64,000 bases of DNA from an uncultured Aquimonas sp. (GCF_937888285.1 NZ_CALART010000015.1:1-64000), one strand, 5' to 3'; positions 16,661 through 35,976 are shown, numbered from the stretch's first letter. Notes: a model not told the origin generated them from the letters alone. Translations and numbers: made by a program.

Positions 16661-17356
16661 TTACTTGGCCTGGCGGGGCGCGCGCTCGGGGCGCTGCTCT
16701 TCGGCCTTCTCCTGGCCCACCTGCGAGTAATCGAAGATCTCGCCCTTGTAGATCCAGGTCTTGATGCCGATGACGCCGTAGGTGGTGTGCGCTTCAGCGA
16801 AGCCGTAGTCAACGTCGGCGCGCAGCGTGTGCAGGGGTACGCGTCCTTCGCGGTACCACTCCGAACGTGCAATCTCGGCGCCGTTGAGGCGCCCGGCGAC
16901 GTTGACCTTGATCCCAAGCGCACCAAGACGCATGGCGTTGCCGACAGCGCGCTTCATCGCGCGACGGAACATGATGCGGCGCTCCAGCTGCTGCGCGATC
17001 GACTCGGCCACCAGCTGAGCGTCGAGCTCCGGCTTGCGAACCTCGGCGACGTTGATGTGCACCGGGACGCCCATGATCGCGCTGACGTCGCGACGCAGCT
17101 TCTCGATGTCCTCGCCCTTCTTGCCGATCACCACGCCCGGACGGGCGGTGTGGATCGTCACGCGGGCGGTCTTCGCCGGGCGCTCGATCTGGATGCGGGA
17201 GACGCCGGCGGCAGCCAGGCGCTTGCGCAGCATCTCGCGGACCTTGAGGTCGCCCGCCAGGTAACCGGCGAAGTCGCGCTTGTTGGCGTACCACTTGGAA
17301 TTCCAGTCCTTGGAGATACCAAGGCGAATTCCGATCGGATGAACTTTGTGACCCAT
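16661..17356 (-). CDS. rpsC: 30S ribosomal protein S3
   Basis: Head protein that binds mRNA at the entry site, 231 residues from the ATG at 17356 (MGHKVHPIGIRLGI). The 11-residue upstream extension is not conserved and is omitted. It contains the KH domain (residues about 38–106, with RPGVVIGKKGEDIEKLRRD) and the C-terminal S3 domain. The final 25 residues are rich in Glu, Arg and Pro (EEQRPERAPRQAK), a variable tail. Confidence 0.98.
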   Translation of the reverse strand: MGHKVHPIGIRLGISKDWNSKWYANKRDFAGYLAGDLKVREMLRKRLAAAGVSRIQIERPAKTARVTIHTARPGVVIGKKGEDIEKLRRDVSAIMGVPVHINVAEVRKPELDAQLVAESIAQQLERRIMFRRAMKRAVGNAMRLGALGIKVNVAGRLNGAEIARSEWYREGRVPLHTLRADVDYGFAEAHTTYGVIGIKTWIYKGEIFDYSQVGQEKAEEQRPERAPRQAK

Positions 17357-17369
17357 CGTGCGTCCCCGA

Positions 17370-17705
17370 TTACTGGCCGGTGCCCACAACCACAGTGATG
17401 TGGCTGGTGCGTTTCAGGATGCGAGCTCCGCGGCCCTTGGCGCGGGCGTGGAAGCGCTTCATGGTCGGACCCTCATCAACGAAGATGCGGGCGACCTTGA
17501 GCTCGTCGACGTCAGCGCCGTCGTTGTTCTCGGCGTTCGCAACTGCCGAGAGCAGGACCTTGCGGACGATGTGGGCGGCCTTCTTCTCGCTGAACTTCAG
17601 CAAGTTGTCGGCGCGACCAACCGGGAGGCCACGGACCTGGTCGGCGACCAGTCGGACCTTCTGGGCGGAGATGCTTGCGCCGCGGAGGATTGCCTTGGTT
17701 TCCAT
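17370..17705 (-). CDS. rplV: 50S ribosomal protein L22
   Basis: Tunnel-lining protein of 111 residues. The ATG at 17705 is chosen over the one at 17711 because AAGGAG is 8 bp before the former, giving METKAILRGA. The long beta-hairpin that reaches into the tunnel corresponds to KRFHARAKGRGARILKRTSHI near the C-terminus; the common macrolide-resistance deletions of this loop are not evident. Confidence 0.97.
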   Translation of the reverse strand: METKAILRGASISAQKVRLVADQVRGLPVGRADNLLKFSEKKAAHIVRKVLLSAVANAENNDGADVDELKVARIFVDEGPTMKRFHARAKGRGARILKRTSHITVVVGTGQ

Positions 17706-17717
17706 TGCCATCTCTCC

Positions 17718-17993
17718 TTAGCGGCCGGACTTCTTGTCGCCACCGTGACCCTTGAAGGTCCGGGTGACGGCGAACTCGCCCAGCTTGTGGCCGACCATGT
17801 TCTCGTTGATAAGCACGGGAACGTGCTGGCGACCGTTGTGGATCGCGATGGTCAGGCCGATCATTTCCGGCAGCACCATCGAGCGACGGGACCAGGTCTT
17901 GATCGGGCGCTTGTTATTCGTGGCCGCAGCGGTCTCCACCTTCTTGGCGAGGTGCAGATCAATGAACGGGCCTTTCTTGAGTGAACGTGCCAT
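17718..17993 (-). CDS. rpsS: 30S ribosomal protein S19
   Basis: Head protein that contacts the large subunit, 91 residues. MARSLKKGPFIDLHL, the TWSRRSMVLPEMIGLTIAIHNG core and the HKLGEFAVTRTFKGH tail are characteristic. It lies between rplB and rplV with 12-bp spacing on both sides. Confidence 0.98.
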   Translation of the reverse strand: MARSLKKGPFIDLHLAKKVETAAATNNKRPIKTWSRRSMVLPEMIGLTIAIHNGRQHVPVLINENMVGHKLGEFAVTRTFKGHGGDKKSGR

Positions 17994-18005
17994 GACCTAT
18001 TCCTA

Positions 18006-18827
18006 TTACTTCCGGCGCCGCACGATGAACTGCTCGGTGCGCTTGTTGTTGCGGGTCTTGTAGCCCTTGGTCGGCACACCCCAGGGGGTGACCGGGTGGC
18101 GACCACCCGAAGTACGGCCTTCACCACCGCCGTGCGGATGGTCGACCGGGTTCATCACCACGCCGCGGACGGTCGGGCGGACGCCAACCCAGCGCTTTGC
18201 ACCGGCCTTGCCGATCTTGGTGAGGTTGTGCTCGCTGTTGCCGACTTCGCCGATGGTTGCGCGGCAGTCCGCCGGCACCTTGCGCATCTCACCGGAGCGG
18301 AGGCGCAGGGTCGCATAGCCCTGTTCGCGGGCGATCAGCTGTGCGGATGCACCGGCGCTGCGCGCGATCTGGGCCTTCTTGCCAGGCTTCATCTCGATGC
18401 AGTGCACTGTGGTGCCGATCGGGATGTTGCGCAGCGGCAGCGTGTTGCCGACCTTGATCGGCGCATCGCGGCCGGACATCAGCTGGTCGCCCACCTGGAT
18501 GCCCTTGGGCGCGATGATGTAGCGGCGCTCACCGTCGGCGTAGCAGAGCAGCGCGATGTGCGCGGTGCGGTTGGGGTCGTACTCGATCCGCTCGACCTTG
18601 GAGGCGATGCCTTCCTTGTCGCGCTTGAAATCGATGATGCGGTAGTGCTGCTTGTGGCCACCACCGATGTGACGGGTGGTGATGCGGCCGGCATTGTTGC
18701 GGCCACCGGTGCGCGACTGCGCCTCGACCAAGGCTGCGTGCGGGGCACCCTTGTACAGGTGGTCGCGACTGACGCTCACCTTGGAGCGGCGGCCCGGCGA
18801 CGTGGGCTTGTAAGTGATCACTGCCAT
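18006..18827 (-). CDS. rplB: 50S ribosomal protein L2
   Basis: Essential for subunit association and peptidyl transferase integrity, 273 residues. The catalytically important His in the MNPVDHPHGGGEGR segment (near residue 229) is present, as are GGGHKQHYRIIDFKRDK and the basic C-terminal extension RNNKRTEQFIVRRRK. Confidence 0.99.
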   Translation of the reverse strand: MAVITYKPTSPGRRSKVSVSRDHLYKGAPHAALVEAQSRTGGRNNAGRITTRHIGGGHKQHYRIIDFKRDKEGIASKVERIEYDPNRTAHIALLCYADGERRYIIAPKGIQVGDQLMSGRDAPIKVGNTLPLRNIPIGTTVHCIEMKPGKKAQIARSAGASAQLIAREQGYATLRLRSGEMRKVPADCRATIGEVGNSEHNLTKIGKAGAKRWVGVRPTVRGVVMNPVDHPHGGGEGRTSGGRHPVTPWGVPTKGYKTRNNKRTEQFIVRRRK

Positions 18828-18838
18828 GTCTGCTTACC

Positions 18839-19135
18839 TCAGGCCCGAGCCATCACGTCAATGGTCTGGCCTTCGGCCAGCTTGACGTAGGCTTTGCGCC
18901 AATCACCGCGACGACCCGCGCGGGAACGGAAGGACTTGCTCTTGCCCTTGACGTTGACGACGTTCACCCCTTCGACCTTGACCGAGAACAACTGCTCGAC
19001 GGCAGCCTTCACGTCGGCCTTGGTCGCCGTGGCGGCGATCTCGAAGACGTACTGGTTGGAAACTTCCTGGAGGCGCGCACCCTTTTCGGAAATCAGGGGC
19101 GCACGCAGCACGCTCAGGATGTGCTCGGTGCTCAT
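18839..19135 (-). CDS. rplW: 50S ribosomal protein L23
   Basis: Tunnel-exit protein that docks trigger factor and SRP, 98 residues from the ATG at 19135. That ATG overlaps the rplD stop in an ATGA arrangement, which decides the start over ATG 19144. ILRAPLISEKGA-like LRAPLISEKGARLQE at the start and VVNVKGKSKSFRSRAGRRGDWRKAYVKL are typical. Confidence 0.97.
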   Translation of the reverse strand: MSTEHILSVLRAPLISEKGARLQEVSNQYVFEIAATATKADVKAAVEQLFSVKVEGVNVVNVKGKSKSFRSRAGRRGDWRKAYVKLAEGQTIDVMARA

Positions 19136-19737
19136 GCCAGCCACTCCTCGATCTTCTTGACCGCGTCCACGGTCACAACGACGTGATCCGCGCCCACCAG
19201 GGACACGGGATCCAGGCCCTGCACGTCGCGGACTTCGACGTAGGGGATATTGCGTGCAGACAGGTACAGCGCCTCGGAGCCGTTCTCGGTCACGATCAGC
19301 GGCCGCTTGCCCACTTTCAGCTCCGCCAGCTTGGCGACCAAGGCCTGGGTCTTGGGCTGATCGAGGTCGAACGACTCGACCACCAGCAGACGGCCGTGGC
19401 GATTGAGTTCTGACAGGATCGAGCGGAGCGCACCGCGGTACATCTTGCGGTTGATCTTCTGGGCGAAGCTGCGCGGACGCGCGGCGAAACTGACGCCACC
19501 GCCGATGAAAATCGGAGCGCGGTAATCGCCGTGACGGGCGCCGCCGCCCTTCTGCTTCTTGAACTTCTTGGTGGTGCCGCTCACTTCCGAGCGGGTCTTC
19601 TGCGCCTTGGTGCCCGCGCGACCGGCGTTGCGATAGGCAACGACGACCTGATGCACGAGATCCTGGCGGTAATCACGGCCGAACACCTCATCGGAGACGG
19701 CCAGCGTATTGGGGCTCCCCACGACTGCAAGTTCCAT
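19132..19737 (-). CDS. rplD: 50S ribosomal protein L4
   Basis: Large-subunit protein of 201 residues whose extended loop lines the exit tunnel (KFKKQKGGGARHGDYRAPIFIGGG). In E. coli L4 also represses the S10 operon by attenuation and translational control in the S10 leader. Here the leader before rpsJ is only 82 bp, so the E. coli mechanism probably does not apply unchanged. Confidence 0.98.
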   Translation of the reverse strand: MELAVVGSPNTLAVSDEVFGRDYRQDLVHQVVVAYRNAGRAGTKAQKTRSEVSGTTKKFKKQKGGGARHGDYRAPIFIGGGVSFAARPRSFAQKINRKMYRGALRSILSELNRHGRLLVVESFDLDQPKTQALVAKLAELKVGKRPLIVTENGSEALYLSARNIPYVEVRDVQGLDPVSLVGADHVVVTVDAVKKIEEWLA

Positions 19738-19749
19738 GACTGAGCTCCT

Positions 19750-20388
19750 TTACGCTTTGGCCGCAGGGCGGACGATGACGTCGCCGCCGGGGGCGCCGGG
19801 GATCGACCCACGCACGGCGATCAAGCCACGCTCGGCATCCACCTTCATCACCACGAGGTTCTGCGAGGTCTGGTTGACCGCGCCCATGTGGCCAGACATC
19901 TTCTTGCCGGGAAACACGCGACCCGGCGTCTGGCGCTGGCCGATGGAGCCCGGCGAACGATGCGACAGCGAGTTACCGTGGGTGGCGTCACCCATGGTGA
20001 AGCCATGGCGCTTGATGGTGCCAGCGAAGCCCTTGCCGCGGGTCACGCCCGCCACATCGACAACCTGACCCGCCGCGAAGATGTCGGCGCGGATTTCGCT
20101 GCCGACGGCGTAGTCGCCCACCTTGTCGGCGGCAACACGAAACTCCCAAAGACCACGACCACCCTCGACATTCGCCTTGGCGAAGTGGCCCGCTTCCGGC
20201 TTGTTCAGCAGGGCGGCGCGCTTGGTGCCAGCGGTAACCTGGACGGCGGCGTAGCCGTCCGACTCAGGGGTCTTGACCTGAACCACGCGATTGGGGGTGG
20301 CTTCGATCAGGGTGACCGGCACCGACTCACCCGACTCGGTGAAGATCCGGCTCATGCCGCACTTGCGGCCTACGATTCCGATGCTCAT
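19750..20388 (-). CDS. rplC: 50S ribosomal protein L3
   Basis: Early-assembly protein that reaches towards the peptidyl transferase centre, 212 residues. The GRKCGMSRIFTESGESVPVT start, the GFAGTIKRHGF loop and the GSIGQRQTPGRVFPGKKMSGHMG segment are diagnostic. The Gln in the GQRQTPG segment is the site methylated by PrmB in other bacteria. Confidence 0.98.
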   Translation of the reverse strand: MSIGIVGRKCGMSRIFTESGESVPVTLIEATPNRVVQVKTPESDGYAAVQVTAGTKRAALLNKPEAGHFAKANVEGGRGLWEFRVAADKVGDYAVGSEIRADIFAAGQVVDVAGVTRGKGFAGTIKRHGFTMGDATHGNSLSHRSPGSIGQRQTPGRVFPGKKMSGHMGAVNQTSQNLVVMKVDAERGLIAVRGSIPGAPGGDVIVRPAAKA

Positions 20389-20398
20389 GGGGAATGCC

Positions 20399-20710
20399 TC
20401 AGTACAGCTTGATCTGAACGTCGACGCCGGCTGCGAGCTCGAGCTTCATGAGCGCGTCAACGGTCTTGTCGTTCGGATCCACGATATCGAGCACGCGCTT
20501 GTGCGTGCGGGTCTCGTACTGGTCGCGGGCGTCTTTGTCGACGTGCGGCGACACGAGCACGGTGTAGCGTTCGGTCTTCGTGGGCAGCGGGATCGGGCCG
20601 CGCACCTGCGCGCCGGTCCTCTTGGCCGTCTCCACGATCTCGCTCGCGGATCGGTCGATCAAACGATGATCGAACGCCTTGAGCCGAATCCGAATCTTCT
20701 GGTCCGCCAT
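20399..20710 (-). CDS. rpsJ: 30S ribosomal protein S10 / antitermination factor NusE
   Basis: 103-residue head protein that also acts as NusE. With NusB it binds boxA RNA in antitermination complexes and it contacts NusG to couple transcription and translation. KIRIRLKAFDHRLID and GPIPLPTKTERYTVLVSPHV are typical. A boxA-like sequence lies 19 bp upstream of the start, and AAGGACC provides the ribosome binding site. The gene begins the S10 cluster 82 bp after tuf. Confidence 0.98.
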   Translation of the reverse strand: MADQKIRIRLKAFDHRLIDRSASEIVETAKRTGAQVRGPIPLPTKTERYTVLVSPHVDKDARDQYETRTHKRVLDIVDPNDKTVDALMKLELAAGVDVQIKLY

Positions 20711-20728
20711 GGGCCTGGTCCTTGGTTT

Positions 20729-20741
20729 TCGTTAAAGAGCG
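20729..20741 (-). promoter_or_regulatory. boxA-like element in the rpsJ leader
   Basis: The minus strand reads ACGCTCTTTAACGA, which matches the E. coli rRNA boxA core GCTCTTTAACAA at all but one position. It lies between the tuf-proximal hairpin and the rpsJ ribosome binding site. Because S10 is itself half of the boxA-binding NusB–NusE pair, autoregulation or antitermination is plausible. This is inference. Confidence 0.5.
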
Positions 20742-20743
20742 TC

Positions 20744-20770
20744 GGGGGTGGGAGCGTATGTCCCACCCCC
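20744..20770 (-). terminator. Hairpin between tuf and rpsJ
   Basis: A perfect 10-bp GGGGGTGGGA/TCCCACCCCC stem with a 7-nt loop lies 22 bp after the tuf stop. No T-run follows; the next bases are the boxA-like element. It looks like a partial terminator or attenuator separating the str genes from the S10 cluster. Confidence 0.55.
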
Positions 20771-20792
20771 CGGGTGCAAGCCCGCTATCGTA

Positions 20793-21983
<1,191 letters not shown>

Positions 21984-22039
21984 GATGCAAACCTCTTGTT
22001 ATGTCGTGTATGTGTTTGGCAGGAGCGTCAGGCGCTCAC

Positions 22040-24130
<2,091 letters not shown>

Positions 24131-24202
24131 GGGAATTCCTTTCAAATCTGTTGGCGGCAAAGCAACAGGGCCGCGCCGAACAACGGCGCAGCCCAGCAGC
24201 TC

Positions 24203-24670
24203 TTACCAGCGGTAGTGCGAGAAGGCCTTGTTGGCTTCCGCCATGCGGTGGGTTTCTTCGCGCTTCTTGACAGCGCCACCGCGGCTCTCGGCCGCATCCA
24301 ACAGTTCGCCGGCGAGCTTGCGCGGCATCGAGGTTTCGCCGCGCTTGCGAGCGGACTCGATGACCCAGCGCATGGCGAGGGCCGAGCGGCGCGAGCTGCG
24401 CACTTCAACCGGCACCTGGTAGGTCGCACCACCGACGCGGCGGGACTTAACCTCGACCGCCGGAGCAACGTTGCCCAGCGCCTTCTCGACAAGCTCCAGC
24501 GGATTGCCGGACTTCTCGCCGATGACCTCCATCGCGCCATAGACAATGCTCTCGGCGACGGACTTCTTGCCACTCTTCATCACCATATTGATGAAGCGGG
24601 CGACCATTTCACTGCCGTGCTTGGGGTCGGGCAGGACGGAGCGGGTACCGGGCGAACCTTTACGGGACAT
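24203..24670 (-). CDS. rpsG: 30S ribosomal protein S7
   Basis: Head-assembly initiator of 155 residues. MSRKGSPGTRSVLPDPKHGSE at the start, YQVPVEVRSSRRSALAMRW in the middle and the HRMAEANKAFSHYRW end are typical. In E. coli S7 regulates the str operon through the rpsL–rpsG intercistronic region, which here is 66 bp. Confidence 0.98.
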   Translation of the reverse strand: MSRKGSPGTRSVLPDPKHGSEMVARFINMVMKSGKKSVAESIVYGAMEVIGEKSGNPLELVEKALGNVAPAVEVKSRRVGGATYQVPVEVRSSRRSALAMRWVIESARKRGETSMPRKLAGELLDAAESRGGAVKKREETHRMAEANKAFSHYRW

Positions 24671-24736
24671 GATGCGAACCTGATTTGAAAAGATCGGGTG
24701 GAACGCGCACCGCCATCGCGGCGCACTTGCCTGTGG

Positions 24737-25111
24737 TTACTTCTTGGGACGCTTCGCGCCGTACTTCGAACGGCCCTGGCGACGCTTGGCGACGCCAACA
24801 GCGTCAAGCGAGCCACGCACGGTGTGGTAGCGCACGCCCGGCAGATCCTTGACGCGACCGCCGCGAATCAGGACCACCGAGTGCTCCTGAAGATTGTGAC
24901 CTTCGCCGCCGATATAGCTGATGACCTCGAACCCATTGGTCAGACGCACCTTCGCAACCTTGCGGAGCGCAGAGTTCGGCTTCTTGGGCGTGGTCGTGTA
25001 GACGCGGGTGCAGACGCCGCGCTTCTGCGGGCAGCTGGCAAGCGCCGGCGAGGCGCTCTTGTAGGTCTTCGGTTGCCGGGGCTTGCGCACCAGCTGGTTG
25101 ATGGTTGCCAT
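24737..25111 (-). CDS. rpsL: 30S ribosomal protein S12
   Basis: Decoding-centre protein of 124 residues. The two loops where streptomycin-resistance substitutions arise are wild type: TPKKPNSALRK and GGRVKDLPGVRYH, with Lys at both usual positions. The conserved Asp of VKDLPG, methylthiolated by RimO in other bacteria, is present. It is the first gene of the str operon, with a promoter about 57 bp upstream of the ATG. Confidence 0.99.
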   Translation of the reverse strand: MATINQLVRKPRQPKTYKSASPALASCPQKRGVCTRVYTTTPKKPNSALRKVAKVRLTNGFEVISYIGGEGHNLQEHSVVLIRGGRVKDLPGVRYHTVRGSLDAVGVAKRRQGRSKYGAKRPKK

Positions 25112-25167
25112 TGCAGAAAGCCTCTAGAAAACAAGGACGAGCCAACCCGGGCCCGTCAAGACCGAGA

Positions 25168-25197
25168 AGTTTAACGTGTACGCACAGGGACCGTCAA
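25168..25197 (-). promoter_or_regulatory. str operon promoter
   Basis: On the minus strand TTGACG (25192–25197) and TAAACT (25168–25173) are separated by 18 bp. This is a good sigma-70 match, placing the start of transcription about 50 bp before the rpsL ATG. The str operon can therefore be transcribed independently of rpoBC. Confidence 0.7.
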
Positions 25198-25316
25198 CGA
25201 ATGACGGCACATGCGCTCGGACTTCGTGTCCGCGAACACGAGGCGCGTCCTGCGCCTCATTTCGTTGGTTCTGGGCCCTGGGCCCGGCCAGCTCATCCAA
25301 GCGTCGACGAGCGGAT

Positions 25317-25344
25317 GATGACCGCCGCGTTAACGGCGGTCATC
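25317..25344 (-). terminator. Hairpin after rpoC
   Basis: A perfect 11-bp GATGACCGCCG/CGGCGGTCATC stem with a 6-nt loop starts 6 bp after the rpoC stop. No T-run follows on the minus strand, so it may act as an RNA-stabilising 3' end or as a partial terminator before the str promoter. Confidence 0.55.
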
Positions 25345-25350
25345 GGTTTA

Positions 25351-29559
<4,209 letters not shown>

Positions 29560-29568
29560 TGCAGTCTC

Positions 29569-29674
29569 CGGGATTCGGGAGTCGGGATTCGGGATTCGTC
29601 AGAACGGGGACTCGGTAGCCAGGACTGCAAGGGTTGCGCCTTTGCGAATCCCGAATCCCGAATCCCCAATCCCG
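29569..29674. repeat. Inverted GGGATTC array in the rpoB–rpoC spacer
   Basis: Two 30-nt arms (29569–29598 and 29645–29674) are inverted copies of each other at 28 of 30 positions, each built of four GGGATTC/GGGAGTC/GGGATTG units. They enclose 46 nt. The right arm ends 4 bp from the rpoB stop codon. On RNA the pair would fold into a very stable hairpin inside the rpoBC message. Confidence 0.9.
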
Positions 29675-29678
29675 TTCC

Positions 29679-33770
<4,092 letters not shown>

Positions 33771-33860
33771 GGCCGAAGTACCACCCTGGTTGTGCTGGAG
33801 CGACCGCGTCTAGGCGCCGATCCGGGAAAGTAAGCGTGTGATGCAGCCCTTGCAGGCCGG

Positions 33861-33898
33861 GATTGGAGCTGTGCCCTCACGAAGGCACAGGTCCAATC
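33861..33898 (-). promoter_or_regulatory. Long hairpin in the rplL–rpoB spacer
   Basis: GATTGGA(C/G)CTGTGCC pairs with its complement across a 7-nt loop, giving a stem of about 15 bp with one mismatch, 91 bp before rpoB. E. coli has an RNase III processing site at the same place; this hairpin is a candidate equivalent. Nuclease cleavage is inferred. Confidence 0.5.
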
Positions 33899-33948
33899 AG
33901 GGCCGCGGATCATTGCACTGCGATGTGAAAGCGGTGGAGACGGACGAA

Positions 33949-33974
33949 AGCCCGGGGGCTTGCGCCCCCAGGCT
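33949..33974 (-). terminator. Attenuator-like hairpin after rplL
   Basis: The minus strand forms AGCC-GGGGGC/GCCCCC-GGCT with a GCAA loop, followed by TTCGTCC. A smaller GCGACGC/GCGTCGC hairpin (33997–34013) directly touches the rplL stop. Together they resemble the rplL–rpoB attenuator that lowers polymerase expression relative to L7/L12 in E. coli. Confidence 0.55.
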
Positions 33975-34013
33975 CGTTCGCGCGAACTGCAAGCGCGCGA
34001 CGCAAAGCGTCGC

Positions 34014-34385
34014 TTACTTGATTTCGACCTTGGCGCCGGCGTCTTCCAGTTCCTTCTTGAACTTGGCGGCGTCTTCCTTGCTGACGGCTTCCTTGACCAC
34101 GGCCGGAGCACTTTCCACCAGGTCCTTGGCTTCCTTCAGGCCCAGGCCGGTGATGGTGCGGATGGCCTTGATCGCGTTGACCTTGTTGGCGCCGGCTTCG
34201 GCCAGGATCACGTTGAACTCGGTCTGCTCCTCGACCGGCGCGGCGGCGGCGGCAGGGCCGGCAACCATGACCGGGGCAGCAGCGGTGACGCCGAACTTCT
34301 CTTCGGCGGCCTTGACCAGGTCCATGACCTCAAGAAGGGTCATGCCGCCGATTGCTTCGAGGATCTGCTCGTGGGTGAGAGACAT
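34014..34385 (-). CDS. rplL: 50S ribosomal protein L7/L12
   Basis: Multicopy stalk protein of 123 residues that recruits translational GTPases. The N-terminal dimerisation domain (LTHEQILEAIGGMTLLEVMDLVKAAEE), an Ala-rich hinge (about residues 34–52) and the C-terminal domain (KVNAIKAIRTITGLGLKEAKDLVE) are clear. It lies 67 bp after rplJ. Confidence 0.99.
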   Translation of the reverse strand: MSLTHEQILEAIGGMTLLEVMDLVKAAEEKFGVTAAAPVMVAGPAAAAAPVEEQTEFNVILAEAGANKVNAIKAIRTITGLGLKEAKDLVESAPAVVKEAVSKEDAAKFKKELEDAGAKVEIK

Positions 34386-34452
34386 TTTTTCCTACCTCTG
34401 GAATTGTTCTGGAAACTGTGGAATCGAAGCGGCTGGGGACAGCCGCGGACGG

Positions 34453-34950
34453 TCAGGCCGCCTGTTCCTTCTGATCGCCGATGGCCTTGAACACGCGAGC
34501 AACGCGCGTGGCCGGCTCCATCAGCAGGTTCAGGAACATGGCCAGCGCCTGCTCGCGGGTCGGCAGCGATGCCAACACGTCGACGTGCGCTGCGGGCAGC
34601 AGCTTGCCGCCCATCGAGACCACCTTGGGCTGCAGCTTGTCATTGCCCTTGGCGAACTCCTTGATCAGGCGCCCGGCGGAGCCGGGTTCCTCCAGCGAGA
34701 ACGCATACAGCAGGGGGCCGACCAGCGCGTCCTGGACGCACTCGAACTCGGTTCCTGCCACGGCGCGCGAGGCCAGGGTGTTCTTGACAACCTTCAAGTA
34801 CACGCCGGTTTCGCGAGCCTTCTTGCGCATCTCCGTCATCTTGGCGACGGTGATGCCTGCGTACTCGGCTGCGACCAAGGAGTGGGCCTTGGCGGCAATC
34901 TCCGCCAGCTCGGCGACCACTTCTTGCTTCTGAGTCAGATTGAGAGCCAT
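34453..34950 (-). CDS. rplJ: 50S ribosomal protein L10
   Basis: Stalk base that anchors L7/L12 dimers, 165 residues. MALNLTQKQEVVAELAEIA and the TEMRKKARETGVYLKVVKNTLA core are typical. The C-terminal helix binds L7/L12. A GGAGGAG ribosome binding site precedes the ATG. Its 318-bp 5' region carries the L10 leader signature, so L10–L12 autoregulation is expected. Confidence 0.98.
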   Translation of the reverse strand: MALNLTQKQEVVAELAEIAAKAHSLVAAEYAGITVAKMTEMRKKARETGVYLKVVKNTLASRAVAGTEFECVQDALVGPLLYAFSLEEPGSAGRLIKEFAKGNDKLQPKVVSMGGKLLPAAHVDVLASLPTREQALAMFLNLLMEPATRVARVFKAIGDQKEQAA

Positions 34951-35268
34951 TGCACTCCTCCGTATGAACTTCCACGCGCGCCGTGTGGGCCGAGCGTGGT
35001 CCCTGGCGGTGGCCTTCCCTGGTCACCGGGGGCGTCGACGACGCCCCGTTGGTAGCCGGCTTCGAGAATTCCAGAAGGTCGGCACCATCTACGCAGGCCC
35101 TCCGGCAGCTGCCGGTGGTTTAAGCCACGCAAGAAGGAGGACAGCCGCGGCTTGCGCCCCGGATCGCCCTCCTCCCTGAGTGACACCTGCGGTCTTTGAC
35201 GGCGGCCACTCGCGTGGCTGCCTCCAAATCGAGTGCCCTGCGCGTCATGCGCGCGGGGCGAAAGCAGA
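34951..35268 (-). ncRNA. L10 leader (rplJ 5' regulatory region)
   Basis: This 318-bp spacer between rplA and rplJ holds no gene. On the minus strand it contains GCGTAGATGGTG (35083–35094), the conserved core of the proteobacterial L10 leader, flanked by GGCAGCTGCCGG just upstream and pairing segments on both sides. A GGC-GCCAC/GTGGC-GCC hairpin (35201–35222) lies nearer rplA. In E. coli the L10–L12 complex binds this structure and represses rplJL translation. Exact boundaries were not determined. Confidence 0.7.
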
Positions 35269-35973
35269 TCAGACCTTGAGCGAGAGGCTCGACTGGTCGA
35301 CCGTGATGCCGATACCCATGGTGGTGGACAGCGACACCTTCTGCAGGTACTGGCCCTTGGCAGCCGAGGGCTTGGCCTTCAGCAGGTCGCCCAGCAGCGC
35401 ATGCAGGTTGCCCTTCAGCGCTTCGGCGTCGAAGCTGGCCTTGCCGATCGTGCAGTGGATGATGCCGGCCTTGTCGGTGCGGTAGCGCACCTGACCAGCC
35501 TTGGCATTGCGCACGGCTTCGGCCGGATTGGCGCTGACGGTGCCGACCTTGGGGTTCGGCATCAGGCCACGCGGGCCGAGGACCTGACCCAGCTTGCCAA
35601 CGACGCGCATGGCGTCCGGGGTGGCGATGACGACGTCATAGTTCAGATCGCCGGCCTGCATCTTCTCGGCCAGGTCGTCCATGCCGATCGCTTCCGCGCC
35701 AGCGGCCACGGCCTCGTCAGCCTTGGCGCCCGGGGGGCAGAACACGGCGACGCGAACCGACTTGCCGGTGCCATTCGGCAGCACGGTGGAGCCACGCACC
35801 TGCTGGTCCGACTTGCGGGCATCCACGCCGAGTCGCACGGCGACGTCGACGGACTCGACGAACTTGACTTTGCTGTTGTCCTTCAAGATGCGAAGAACAT
35901 CATCGATGGCATAGGTCTTGCCCGGCTCGACCAGGCTCTGCATCGCCTTGAAACGCTTCGTGATCTTTGCCAT
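35269..35973 (-). CDS. rplA: 50S ribosomal protein L1
   Basis: L1-stalk protein of 234 residues that helps move deacylated tRNA out of the E site. The signature GPRGLMPNPKVGTVS and the FVESVDVAVRLGVDARKSDQ start of domain I are present. In E. coli L1 represses rplK–rplA translation. The gene lies 3 bp after rplK. Confidence 0.99.
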   Translation of the reverse strand: MAKITKRFKAMQSLVEPGKTYAIDDVLRILKDNSKVKFVESVDVAVRLGVDARKSDQQVRGSTVLPNGTGKSVRVAVFCPPGAKADEAVAAGAEAIGMDDLAEKMQAGDLNYDVVIATPDAMRVVGKLGQVLGPRGLMPNPKVGTVSANPAEAVRNAKAGQVRYRTDKAGIIHCTIGKASFDAEALKGNLHALLGDLLKAKPSAAKGQYLQKVSLSTTMGIGITVDQSSLSLKV

Positions 35974-35976
35974 GAC

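Noticed and set aside
25261..25350. A small plus-strand gene between rpoC and rpsL
   Set aside because: The spacer is accounted for by the rpoC 3' hairpin and the str promoter region. The short frames there lack a ribosome binding site and similarity.
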